A stretch of 64,000 nucleotides of DNA from Streptomyces sp. NBC_01716. GTDB taxonomy: Bacteria; Actinomycetota; Actinomycetes; Streptomycetales; Streptomycetaceae. Position 1 is the stretch's first letter, and each line of letters begins with the position of its first letter. Positions 29,001-37,571 of the stretch are shown in pieces. Where the stretch lies: NCBI RefSeq assembly GCF_036248275.1, contig NZ_CP109181.1, forward strand, positions 5,828,001-5,892,000, given 5' to 3'. The notes beneath the pieces were generated by a model. The model was not told the origin of the DNA, made no database searches, and worked only from the letters and a program-made list of their open reading frames with translations. The translations under genes and the position numbers were made by a program.

Positions 29001-30482
29001 TCAGGCCGTGCTGTAGGCGGATCCTGCCCCTTGCTGTGGTACGGCGAACGGCAGCAGGGCCACTGTTACGTTGTCGTGGCCCCCACCGTCGAGCGCGTGT
29101 CCGACCAGCACCTGGGCGCTGCGCAGGGGCTGTTGGGCGGCGTCGGGCGGAAGGGCCCGAGCCATTTCCTGCGGGCTCTCCGCGTAGTTCCACAGGCCGT
29201 CCGTGCACACCACCACGACACCGGAACGGTCCGGTTTGAAGGACGCCGTGTGCGGTTCGAGTTCGTACGCGTCGGCGCCGAGCCAGCCGGTGATGGCGTG
29301 CGCGCGCTCGTCCGCGTACGCCTCCGCCTCGTTCATCAGGCCCGCCGCGACCATCTGGGCGGCCCAGGAGTCGTCCTCGGTCAGCCGGGCGGGCGGTGCC
29401 GTGCGGTCGTCGGGGACCCAGTAGGCGCGGCTGTCGCCGACCCAGCCGATGACCAGCAGCCCGCTCGCCACGACCGCGCCGACGATCGTGCACGCCGGCG
29501 CGTTCTGCGCGCGGTGCGCCGCTTCGTGACCGTCGTCCCGACCCGGCCTGGCGGCAAGGAGGTTGACGGCCTCGGCGGCGGCCACGATCGCCTCGTGCAT
29601 CGCCTGCTGGGGGTGCGTACCGCGCGGCAGCGTCGCGAGCAGCAGCTCGTTGGCGGCCGAGGAGGCAGCCGCCGACGCCTCGTCGGGGCGGGTCGCCGAC
29701 GACACGCCGTCGCAGACGATCGCGATGACGGCCGGCGAACCGTCCGGCAGGGCGGCCGAGGACACGGCGAACGCGTCCTCGTTGCGGTGGTGGCGAAGCC
29801 CGCGGTCGCTGACCGCCGCCACGGCGTCCAACTCCTGCTCCAGATGGTCGCGTTCGCGCGGCTGGGCGTGACCGCAGTTCTCGCAGTAGCCGTCGGTGTC
29901 GACATGGCCGGCGCGGCAGGCCACGCAGAGCTTCGTGCCGGCCGGGACGGCGGGCGGCGCCGTACGGGGGTCGGCGGGGTCGGCCGGGGGCGGGTCCGTG
30001 ACATGGGGTACCGAGGGCGGTGCACCGGCGGGCATCGCCGGTGCCGGTACGCCCGCGGGCGCGGGCAGCTCGAAGTCACCGGCGGGAGCGGGCGAAGCGG
30101 GTGGGGCGGGCGGGGCGTGCGCGGGTGGCGGCACGGACCCGTACCCGGCCGACGTGTGACCGGACAGCGGCACCCCGGCGGAGTCCAGCCCCGGCAGCTC
30201 ACCGGGCAGATGCACCGGCGCGGCCGGGGCCGTGCCGTCGGTCCGGGCGGCGCTCGGCCAGTCGACGGCGCCCGAGGCAGGCGCGGAAGGGGCTGCGCCC
30301 GAAGACGTCCCGGCCGACGCCGGGGCGCCGTTGATGACGATCGTGGGGTGGTCGTCCGGCGGCGGGGGTACGGCCGACAGGTCGTACCCGCACGCACCGC
30401 AGAACAGGTCGCCCGACTCCAGCGGCTCCTCGCAACCGGGACACCGCGAAAGGGCTGTCGGCTGGTGCATCTGCGACATCAC
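29001..30482 (-). CDS. PP2C-type Ser/Thr phosphatase with zinc ribbons
   Basis: The 493-aa protein opens with a zinc ribbon (CPGCEEP...CGACGY) and a Pro/Ala-rich linker. A second ribbon (CVACRAGH...CENCGH) follows at about 190. The C-terminal 270 residues are a PP2C phosphatase with RHHRNEDAF, IVCDGVSS, GWVGDSRAYW, DGLWNY and GHDNVTVALL, so the metal-binding aspartates are in place. Its start follows the kinase stop directly (TGA then GTG; an ATG is the next codon). It should remove phosphates added by the neighbouring PknG-like kinase. The ribbon-linker design repeats that of the kinase and FHA protein. Confidence 0.9.
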   Translation of the reverse strand: MMSQMHQPTALSRCPGCEEPLESGDLFCGACGYDLSAVPPPPDDHPTIVINGAPASAGTSSGAAPSAPASGAVDWPSAARTDGTAPAAPVHLPGELPGLDSAGVPLSGHTSAGYGSVPPPAHAPPAPPASPAPAGDFELPAPAGVPAPAMPAGAPPSVPHVTDPPPADPADPRTAPPAVPAGTKLCVACRAGHVDTDGYCENCGHAQPRERDHLEQELDAVAAVSDRGLRHHRNEDAFAVSSAALPDGSPAVIAIVCDGVSSATRPDEASAAASSAANELLLATLPRGTHPQQAMHEAIVAAAEAVNLLAARPGRDDGHEAAHRAQNAPACTIVGAVVASGLLVIGWVGDSRAYWVPDDRTAPPARLTEDDSWAAQMVAAGLMNEAEAYADERAHAITGWLGADAYELEPHTASFKPDRSGVVVVCTDGLWNYAESPQEMARALPPDAAQQPLRSAQVLVGHALDGGGHDNVTVALLPFAVPQQGAGSAYSTA

Positions 30483-33299
30483 TCACACCCACGTCCGGGG
30501 GCGGAAGCGGTTGGCCCGCTCCACCAGGTCGATCCTCTCCTCGCCACGCTGAGCGAGCCGGGCGAGCACCCGGTACGAGCGCTCCAGTCCCAAGCGCAGA
30601 CCACGCTCGTCCAGTTCACTGCCGAGCAGCGAGGTCTGTCCGGGCTGATTCCCCGGACCACCGGAGAGTACCCAGTCCAGAGCCGTGCCCAGAACCTCCG
30701 TCGACAACTGCTCGCGGCGCATCGCGTCCAGACCGAACTGGCCCAGCCGCGAAACCTGGTCGGCCGCCGCTCTCAGATCGTCGATCAGCGGTGTGTCGGG
30801 CATGGCTCCCGGCAGGGCGAGCGGCGACTGTGCGCGCAGGTCACGGCGGCGCAGCCGCGACCGTACGGCCGCGATCCTGGCCGCCGTGTAGTGGATCGAC
30901 GCCTCGGGGACCGACTCCAGTGTCCGTACGGCTCCGATCCGGTCCCCCGACGCGTTCTGCACCCGGGCGAGTCCGAACGCGGCGCTGACATAGCTCGGGT
31001 CCGTCATCCATACGAGGCGGTAGTACTCGGCCGCGTTGTCGAGCTGGCCCAGCACCTCGGCGCAGACTCCGAGCGCCAGCTTCGGCGCGGCCTCGCCCGG
31101 GAACGCGTCGTATATCGCGTCGAAGGAGAGCGCGGCGATCTCGTTCTCACCGGTCACCAGCGAGGCGATGCCCCGGTACCAGACGACCCGCCAGTCGTCG
31201 GCGTGGCGCGCCTCCAGCTCCGTCAACGCCTCGGAGGCCGTGACCAGTTCACCCATCTCCAGGCGGGCGCGCAGCTCACGCAGCCGGCGCTCGACGGAGT
31301 CGGCGGGCGCCTCCGCCAGCGCGGAGATCAGCTCGGCGGGCGCGGACGCCATCAGTCCGGCGAGGAAGCCGGCGTTCGGGTCTTTCGCGTCGACCCGGGG
31401 CACCGGCAGCGCCAGCGCCGTGGCGGGCGCGTCGATGCGCGCGAGCGGAGCGCCGGTCTCGACGGATTCCATGGCGGGGACGCCGGGGTGGCCGGGGACG
31501 GGGGCACCGGGGGCGCCCGCTCCCGGACCGCTCCGGGGTGCCGGGACGCCGCCCTGCGGGGCGCCGGGCGGGAGCGGGGGCGGTGACCCGAAGGGGGCCG
31601 GAGGCGGCTGGATCGCCGGGTGGCCGGGCAGCGGTGCCGGTACGCCCGTGCCCGCGTACCCGCCTGCGCCCGGCGGCAGCGAGGAGGGGGCGGCGGAGCC
31701 TCCCAAGGAGGCGTGCGCGGTGCCGTTCGCGCTTCCCGGGGACTGCGCGGACTTGTCGCGGCGCCAGAACAGACCCGCCCGCACCGGCTCCGGCCGGACC
31801 CCCAGCCGCGAGACGTCCTGCCCGGTCTCGGCGAACAACTGCGTGTCCGTGACCCGCGGTTCCGTACCGAACTGGGTCGACAGCGCCGGCCGCGGACGCC
31901 CCGTCTGGAGCGCCACGACCTCGCGCAGCACACCGGTCAGCTGCTCGGCCATCTCCTGCGCGGAGGCGAACCGCCGCGCCGGATCGGGGTCGGTCGCCCG
32001 CACCAGCAGCCGGTAGAACGACTCGTACGTCCGGAACACGTCGATGTTGTCCGGGTCCGGCAGGGAGTCCACGAACACGTTCGTGTACCCCTGGAAGTCG
32101 AACGTCAGCACCGCGAGCGTGCGCGCGACCGTATACAGGTCGGAGGCCACCGACGGGCCGACCTCGGCGACCTCCGGTGCCTGATAGCCGACGGTGCCGT
32201 AGATCGCCGACTCCTCGTCGTCCATCCTGCGGACCGCGCCCATGTCGATGAGCTTGAGCTGGTCCTCCGACTGGATCGCGTTGTCGACCTTGAAGTCGCA
32301 GTAGAGGAGATTGCGGCTGTGCAGATGCCCGAGGGCCTCCAGCGCCTCGATGCCGTACGCGCACGCCTGCTCGACCGGCAGCGGGTCACGCTTGCCGTCG
32401 GGGGAGCGCCGCTCGTTGGCGATCTCCTTGAGCGCCTTGCCGCCCACGTACTCCATGACGATGTAGCCGTCCATGGAGCCGGTGCGCTGGTCGAGATGTT
32501 CCACGAAGTTGTAGATACGGACGATGTTGGAGTGCTCGATCTCGGCGAGGAAGCGCCGCTCCGAGATCGCCGCCTCCATGGCGTCCTGGTCACCCGTGTC
32601 GAGCAGGCCCTTGAGGACCACCCAGCGGTTGGAGACCGCGCGGTCGACGGCGAGATAGATCCAGCCCAGACCGCCGTGCGCCAGACAGCCCGCGACCTGG
32701 TACTGCCCGTGGACGACGTCGCCCTCGCTCAGCTTCGGCGTGAACGAGTACGGGTGGCCGCACTTGGTGCAGAACCCTTCCGTACGCCCCGGCCGCTCAC
32801 CGCGCGAACGGCCCACCGGCGCACCGCAGTCGGACCGCGAGCAGTACCGCTTGCGCTCCGGGACCTCGGGGCTCGCCATCACCGCCGAGCGCGGATCGGG
32901 CTTCGGCACGTCCGGTACGGAGACGAGGCCCGCCCCCAGCCGGTTGCGCGCCGATGTGCCGGTGGCGGCGCCGGAGCTGCGGACCGAGACCGACCGGCTG
33001 GAGAGCCGGCCGGAGAGCGAACGCGACAGCCGCCCCGAGACCGAACGCCGTGACGTCGACGAGCGTGAGGAGGCACGCGAGGAGGACCGGGACGAACCGC
33101 TGCGCGCCGAACCACTGCCCCTGCCGCTCGACTTGCTCTCCCTGCCGCCGCCGGTGATCCCCGTGGGCGGCGACGACAGCATGCCGGTCGGCGAGACGAC
33201 CGGGGCCAGACCGCAGGTGTCGCAGTACAGCTCACCGCCGCCCATGTCCTCGTACGACCCCTCACAACCGGGGCGCTGACATCTCCTCGTCCCGCTCAT
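30483..33299 (-). CDS. pknG: PknG-like serine/threonine protein kinase
   Basis: The 938-aa protein matches PknG in order of parts. It has Cys pairs C7/C12-C26/C29, a Ser/Arg-rich disordered stretch (about 50-115) and a rubredoxin-like pair set C153/C158-C177/C180. The kinase domain at about 200-460 has a G-loop (GCLAHGGLGWIYLA), K230, the catalytic loop LLYCDFKVDN (D335, N340), DMG 352-354 and a GYQAPEV segment. A Pro/Gly linker and a TPR-type helical C-terminus follow (from about 640). HCD for HRD and DMG for DFG are normal in this family. PknG relays amino-acid availability by phosphorylating FHA inhibitors of 2-oxoglutarate metabolism in mycobacteria and corynebacteria. The GlnX-like and GlnH-like genes upstream complete the pathway. 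Confidence 0.9.
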   Translation of the reverse strand: MSGTRRCQRPGCEGSYEDMGGGELYCDTCGLAPVVSPTGMLSSPPTGITGGGRESKSSGRGSGSARSGSSRSSSRASSRSSTSRRSVSGRLSRSLSGRLSSRSVSVRSSGAATGTSARNRLGAGLVSVPDVPKPDPRSAVMASPEVPERKRYCSRSDCGAPVGRSRGERPGRTEGFCTKCGHPYSFTPKLSEGDVVHGQYQVAGCLAHGGLGWIYLAVDRAVSNRWVVLKGLLDTGDQDAMEAAISERRFLAEIEHSNIVRIYNFVEHLDQRTGSMDGYIVMEYVGGKALKEIANERRSPDGKRDPLPVEQACAYGIEALEALGHLHSRNLLYCDFKVDNAIQSEDQLKLIDMGAVRRMDDEESAIYGTVGYQAPEVAEVGPSVASDLYTVARTLAVLTFDFQGYTNVFVDSLPDPDNIDVFRTYESFYRLLVRATDPDPARRFASAQEMAEQLTGVLREVVALQTGRPRPALSTQFGTEPRVTDTQLFAETGQDVSRLGVRPEPVRAGLFWRRDKSAQSPGSANGTAHASLGGSAAPSSLPPGAGGYAGTGVPAPLPGHPAIQPPPAPFGSPPPLPPGAPQGGVPAPRSGPGAGAPGAPVPGHPGVPAMESVETGAPLARIDAPATALALPVPRVDAKDPNAGFLAGLMASAPAELISALAEAPADSVERRLRELRARLEMGELVTASEALTELEARHADDWRVVWYRGIASLVTGENEIAALSFDAIYDAFPGEAAPKLALGVCAEVLGQLDNAAEYYRLVWMTDPSYVSAAFGLARVQNASGDRIGAVRTLESVPEASIHYTAARIAAVRSRLRRRDLRAQSPLALPGAMPDTPLIDDLRAAADQVSRLGQFGLDAMRREQLSTEVLGTALDWVLSGGPGNQPGQTSLLGSELDERGLRLGLERSYRVLARLAQRGEERIDLVERANRFRPRTWV

Positions 33300-33360
33300 C
33301 GGTCCCCCCGCTCGCTCGGCTTGCTGTCGACTGCTCCATCGGCCACCGGTCCATCGGTGC

Positions 33361-34689
33361 TCACACGTGCCCCCTGCGGTCGGTGGGCCCGGACTGCCGC
33401 TGGGCCAGTGCCTCGGCCGCCGCCTGCTGGTAACGCAGCACCGCCTGCTCGGCCACGCGCAGATCGCACGGCGCGCTCCACAGCATCCGGCGGGCCGCGT
33501 CGTAGCGCTCGGTCAGCATCATGTCCTCGGCGAGCCCGTGCCGGGCCATCTTCGCCTTGTACGCGTCGAGCCTGCCCCGCAGCTCGGCCCGGACCGCGAG
33601 CGGCGCCGTGACAGCCGTCAACGACTCGCGGGCCCGGTGCAGTTCGTCCTCGGCCTCCCGCTCCAGGGACTCCAGCAGCGGCGAGAGACGGTGCCACTGC
33701 GCGTGTCTGCGGTACTCGGCCGCCGTCGACAGCCGCTCCTGGAGCGCCGTCGGCGGCCCGCTCACCGCGGGCACCTCGGAGGCGGCGATCTTCGCCAGCA
33801 CCTCGCCGCGCGCGGAGCGGGCCTCGGTGAGCGTACGGTCGGCGCGCGACAGCACGTCCCGAAGCCGCAGCAGCCGCGCCTCCGAGTCCTGACGCACCGT
33901 CAGTACCGCGTCGATCTCCCGGCGTACGTCCTCCAGTGCGCGGGCCGCCCGGTCGTAGCGCTCGGTGTCGGGCCTGCCGCCGCCGGGCGCCGAACTGCCG
34001 TGCACCGGCTGCCAGAAGGCCAGCGGATCGGAGATCACCTGGGCGCGCAGCGTGCTCAGCTCGTCGGTGATCGCCTCCAGCTCGTCACCCGCCGGGTGCT
34101 CACCGGGCCGGACCCCGGCGGAGTGCGCCAGCGAACGGGTCCGGTTCAGCTCGGCGGCCAGCAGATCTATCCGCGCGGGCAGCGCCGACCAGACGGAGTC
34201 CGATGCCACGACCATGTCCAGCGACTGCGCGTACAGCTCGTTCATCCGCGCGACCAGCTCGGCGAGCGTGAACTGCTCGGAGAGCTTCGCCGGCCCCGTG
34301 ATCGAGGTGGCGGCGGTGGCGGAGCCCGCGACCGTGACGCTGGGGCCCCGCAGCTTCTCGGTCAGGTCCACCAGATCCTGCTGGTTGAGCCACCGCAGCC
34401 GGGCACGGGCCTCACGGGCACCGCGCAGGGCGGCGGAGTAGGCGTCGAAGTAGTTCCACAGCAGAGTGACCGTCTGCTCGGTGGAGGCCCAGCGGTCCTT
34501 GGTGACCCCGCTGAGGGCGGCCCCTTCGAGCAGCCGGCGGCCCGCGTGGTCCTGGAGGGCGAGCAGGGACGTCTCGATCGCCTCGTGCTCGGCGCCGAGG
34601 CGCGCGAGGGCGCGGTCCGCCTCGTCCCGGTCCATCGCCGGACCGGCAGACCTCCCCGTCGATCCGGGGAAGGAGCCCGCGTCGCCCAT
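33361..34689 (-). CDS. Helical, probably coiled-coil protein of the PknG operon
   Basis: The 442-aa protein has no signal peptide, membrane segment or cysteine motif. It consists mostly of long charged helices (AEHEAIETSLLALQDHAGRRLLE, LEDVRREIDAVLTVRQDSEARLLRL), as expected for a coiled coil. I know no enzymatic family for it. It lies between the GlnH-like and PknG-like genes, a place that is empty in mycobacteria as I remember them. It could be a scaffold or adaptor linking the membrane sensor to the kinase; that is inference. ATG at 34689 follows GGAGAGG. Confidence 0.75.
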   Translation of the reverse strand: MGDAGSFPGSTGRSAGPAMDRDEADRALARLGAEHEAIETSLLALQDHAGRRLLEGAALSGVTKDRWASTEQTVTLLWNYFDAYSAALRGAREARARLRWLNQQDLVDLTEKLRGPSVTVAGSATAATSITGPAKLSEQFTLAELVARMNELYAQSLDMVVASDSVWSALPARIDLLAAELNRTRSLAHSAGVRPGEHPAGDELEAITDELSTLRAQVISDPLAFWQPVHGSSAPGGGRPDTERYDRAARALEDVRREIDAVLTVRQDSEARLLRLRDVLSRADRTLTEARSARGEVLAKIAASEVPAVSGPPTALQERLSTAAEYRRHAQWHRLSPLLESLEREAEDELHRARESLTAVTAPLAVRAELRGRLDAYKAKMARHGLAEDMMLTERYDAARRMLWSAPCDLRVAEQAVLRYQQAAAEALAQRQSGPTDRRGHV

Positions 34690-34795
34690 CGATCACCTCT
34701 CCGCTCTGCCCTGACCGCTTCCGTCACCGGTGCGCGGTCGTCGGTCGTCGTTCGTCGTTCCGGGGGCTGACCCCTCAGCTCTCGCTACCCCATCC

Positions 34796-35878
34796 TCAGT
34801 CCTTGTACTTCGCCGCGGGCGGCGCGGTTATGCCGGGCAGTCCGGCTTCGAGCCATTTCTTGTACGACTTCATCCAGAGGCTGTTGGCACCGCCCGCGCG
34901 GTACTCCACCAGGACCTGGTTGACCCGGCGTACCAGGTCGTCGTTGCCGAGCTTGGCCGCGACGCCGTAGTACTCCTCGGTGAACGGCTCGCCCACCAGC
35001 TCCACCGCCGGGTCCTGGGCCGCCTGGCCGGCCGCGAGCGCGTTGTCCGTGACGACCGCGTCGACCTCGCCCATCTGGAGCCGTACCAGACAGTCCAGCT
35101 GGTTCGGCACCGTCAGCTTGTCCTCGTCCCGGTCGGTGTCGTCGCCCTCGTCCTTGAACGTCGCGCCGAACGACTTCTCCGCCAGCTGGTCGTACGCCGT
35201 CGAGCCCTCCGCCGAGCAGACGCGCTTGCCGGACAGTGACTCGTCGTACCCCGTGATGTCCGAGTCCTTGGGCGCGAGCACCTGCTGGCCGGCCTGGAAG
35301 TAGGCGGTGGAGAAGGCGACCTGCTCGATCCGCGCGCAGTTGATCGTCATGGTCCGCACGACCAGGTCGACCGTTTCGTTCTCCAGGGCGCCGACCCGCT
35401 GGTTGGTGGGGATGGCACGGAAGATGATGTTGTCGGGGGAGCCGAGGATGTCGTCGGCGATGGCCCGCGCGAGGTCGATGTCGAAGCCCTCGATGGTGCT
35501 GCTCGCGGGATCGCGGTAGCCCCAGCGGAAGCTGTTCTGGTCGATGCCCACGATCAGATCGCCGCGTGCCTTGATGCGGTCGATGCTCGGTCCGTCGGCG
35601 GAGGACGGCCGCAGGCTGCGCTCCGGTTCGTCGCACTCGGGAGCCGCCGCGGCCCCGGGCGCGGCCTCGGCGGCGACCTCCTGCGGCTCCCGCCCGTCGT
35701 GCGTCCGGCTGTCGCGCGAGAGCGGCAGCAGGGCGAGCGTCGCCGTCAGAGCGACGGCGGCGGCGATCGTGACTCCCGTGCGGCGGCCGGCCTGTCGCCG
35801 TACGGTCTCCGGCGACCCGTACGGCTCGCGCGGCGCGTTGGTGTCCGTGGCGTCGGTTGTCATTCCTCCCCCTGTCAC
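34796..35878 (-). CDS. Extracellular amino-acid-binding protein (GlnH-like)
   Basis: The 360-aa protein has an N-terminal membrane anchor (GVTIAAAVALTATLALLPLS, about 34-53) and no lipobox cysteine. A family-3 periplasmic binding domain follows: RGDLIVGIDQNSFRWGYRDP, IEGFDIDLARAIADDIL, VVRTMTINCARIEQV, GKRVCSAEGSTAYDQL, and GEVDAVVTDNALAAG. Such proteins bind Glu, Gln or Asp. No transporter permease or ATPase gene is present, so it probably acts as a receptor and not for uptake, as GlnH does for PknG in mycobacteria. It overlaps the GlnX-like gene by four bases (GTGA). Its odd feature is a membrane anchor in place of the mycobacterial lipoprotein signal. Confidence 0.82.
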   Translation of the reverse strand: MTGGGMTTDATDTNAPREPYGSPETVRRQAGRRTGVTIAAAVALTATLALLPLSRDSRTHDGREPQEVAAEAAPGAAAAPECDEPERSLRPSSADGPSIDRIKARGDLIVGIDQNSFRWGYRDPASSTIEGFDIDLARAIADDILGSPDNIIFRAIPTNQRVGALENETVDLVVRTMTINCARIEQVAFSTAYFQAGQQVLAPKDSDITGYDESLSGKRVCSAEGSTAYDQLAEKSFGATFKDEGDDTDRDEDKLTVPNQLDCLVRLQMGEVDAVVTDNALAAGQAAQDPAVELVGEPFTEEYYGVAAKLGNDDLVRRVNQVLVEYRAGGANSLWMKSYKKWLEAGLPGITAPPAAKYKD

Positions 35879-37278
35879 CGGTACTCCGAAAGCCTGCGGT
35901 TGATGCCGAGGATCGCGCCGACCGCGCCCAGCAGGGCCAGCACGACCGCACCGATCGCCAGGCCGGTCAGCGCGTCGCGCCCGCCCTCGGCGGAGTCGGT
36001 GAACTCCTTCTGCTCGTGCTCGATCGCCTTCGCGAGCGCCTTGTCCACCTGGTCGAAGGACTGTCCTGTCGAGTCCTTGTCGCCGATGACCTTCGCCAGG
36101 GCGCCTTCGTAGTCACCGGCCTTGTCGGTGTCGTTCGCCGACTTGTGCCGCTTCTGCCACTCGGTGGCCGCCGTGCGTGCCTGGCCGACCGGCCGGGCCC
36201 CCGCCTCGTCGTCGGCGAGCTTCCGCGCGTCCTCCAGCGCCGTGCCGAGGGACTTCATGTCGCTCAGATGGTCCGTCTCGTACTGGTCGCTCTTGCCGTC
36301 CTTGGTGAGGACGGCGCCGCGCGCGACCAGGGTCAGATTCTCGTTCGCCCGTGCCTTCAGCGAGCTGATCCGGGCGTCGTTGAGGACCTTCAGCGACGCC
36401 TGGCCGTGCGCGTTGGCGTTGTTCAGGTCCGTGCGGGCGACCGTGTGCCCCACCGCGAGCCACAGCAGCACCACGGTGGAGGCGGCCGTCGCCGCCAGCA
36501 GCCCGTGGTTGAACACCCTGTTCGTCCGCTCGTAGTTACGGCGCTGCGCCCAGGCCAGGAAACCGAGGGCGACCACGCCGGCGCCGAGGGCCAGGAACGG
36601 CCACACCCGGGCGCTGTCGGTGTCCTGGTCGAGCCGGGCCGTCTCCGACGCGTACAGCTTCTCGGCCGCCGGCAGGATCTCCTTCGCCATCTGCTGGTTG
36701 GCGTACCGCAGATAGGCGCCGCCGAGCGGCAGCCCCTGCCGGTTGTTGGCCCGCGCGCGCTCGATCAGGCCCGTGTAGCGCGGGAGTCGCTCGTTGAGCG
36801 TGGCGATCTGGCGGCCGGAGTCGCTGGTGCTGTCGGTGTTCGTCGCGGCCTTGATCAGCAGCCTGGAGGCGGTGTCGATGTCGTCCCTGTACCGCTTCTG
36901 TACGGTCGCGGGCTCCTGCGCGCCCGCCAGGAAGCCGCTCGCCGCGGCCGTGTCGGCGTCCGCGAGCGAGCGGTAGATGTTCGCCGCGTCCGCGCTCAGT
37001 GGCTGGCTGCGGCCGACGACGTCCTCGGCGGCGGAGGCCCGGTCGGCGACCTGCAAAGCAGTCACCGCCCCGAACACCACGACGAGCAGGGCCAGGACGG
37101 CCCCGATGATCTGGAGCCGGCCGGGCTCCGTCGTCGCCGCCGCGCGCAGGCGCTCCCTGATCTCCGCCCAGGCACCGTGCCGCGCGGGCGGCGGCGGCGC
37201 GGGCGGTGGAGCCGACTGCGCGGGCGCGTGCGTCGGCGCCGGAACAGGCGCTGTGCGCACGTTCGGCGGGTATGTCAC
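35875..37278 (-). CDS. GlnX-like membrane sensor protein
   Basis: From a GTG at 37278, with GGGGGAGG just upstream, the protein has 467 aa. A Pro/Ala-rich cytosolic start is followed by four membrane segments: IIGAVLALLVVVFGAVTAL, WPFLALGAGVVALGFLAW, LLAATAASTVVLLWLAVG and GLAIGAVVLALLGAVGAILG. Two outside helical domains of about 170 and 150 residues lie between segments 1-2 and 3-4. This is the layout of GlnX, the mycobacterial membrane partner that passes the GlnH signal to PknG. It is first in the operon, so the promoter should be upstream of 37278. Confidence 0.82.
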   Translation of the reverse strand: MTYPPNVRTAPVPAPTHAPAQSAPPPAPPPPARHGAWAEIRERLRAAATTEPGRLQIIGAVLALLVVVFGAVTALQVADRASAAEDVVGRSQPLSADAANIYRSLADADTAAASGFLAGAQEPATVQKRYRDDIDTASRLLIKAATNTDSTSDSGRQIATLNERLPRYTGLIERARANNRQGLPLGGAYLRYANQQMAKEILPAAEKLYASETARLDQDTDSARVWPFLALGAGVVALGFLAWAQRRNYERTNRVFNHGLLAATAASTVVLLWLAVGHTVARTDLNNANAHGQASLKVLNDARISSLKARANENLTLVARGAVLTKDGKSDQYETDHLSDMKSLGTALEDARKLADDEAGARPVGQARTAATEWQKRHKSANDTDKAGDYEGALAKVIGDKDSTGQSFDQVDKALAKAIEHEQKEFTDSAEGGRDALTGLAIGAVVLALLGAVGAILGINRRLSEYR

Positions 37279-37571
37279 TTGACCTCCCCCTCGGTCACTG
37301 ACGGCGGCGTCGCGCCCCTCGGCGGACGGAGGGACGGCTCCCGGCCAGCAGTATGGCCGCAGGGACCGGCATCCACACAAGCCTTGACGCGATCTTGTGC
37401 TGACCAAGCGTGCCGGCGGAGCACGATCCCCCTGCCGTGCTCCCCCCATTGAATACGTCAGGGACCCGTGATCGGTTCCCATTCGCGAGGGCCCGCGAGG
37501 GTCCGATCACGGGTCGGCGGGCCGTACGCGCTCCGGCGCCGCCCCGGCACCGGCGCGCGTCTGTCCCCGCG
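37279..37571. other. Intergenic region: csn operon end and GlnX operon promoter
   Basis: No gene is supported in these 293 bp. The strong hairpin at 37463-37515 probably ends the csn transcript. The promoter of the PknG operon should lie between it and 37278, but I see no convincing -35/-10 pair. Confidence 0.55.
37463..37515 (-). terminator. Terminator-like hairpin after the csn operon
   Basis: GACCCGTGATCGG (37463-37475) and CCGATCACGGGTC (37503-37515) pair perfectly over 13 bp around a 27-nt loop that itself contains a GCGAGGG direct repeat. It lies 57 bp after the kinase stop on the minus strand, which fits an intrinsic terminator of Streptomyces (long stem, no T-run). Confidence 0.65.

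Noticed and set aside
34796..37278. Glutamate uptake system
   Set aside because: A binding protein is present but no permease or ATPase; the neighbour is a four-span sensor, so a receptor role is favoured.
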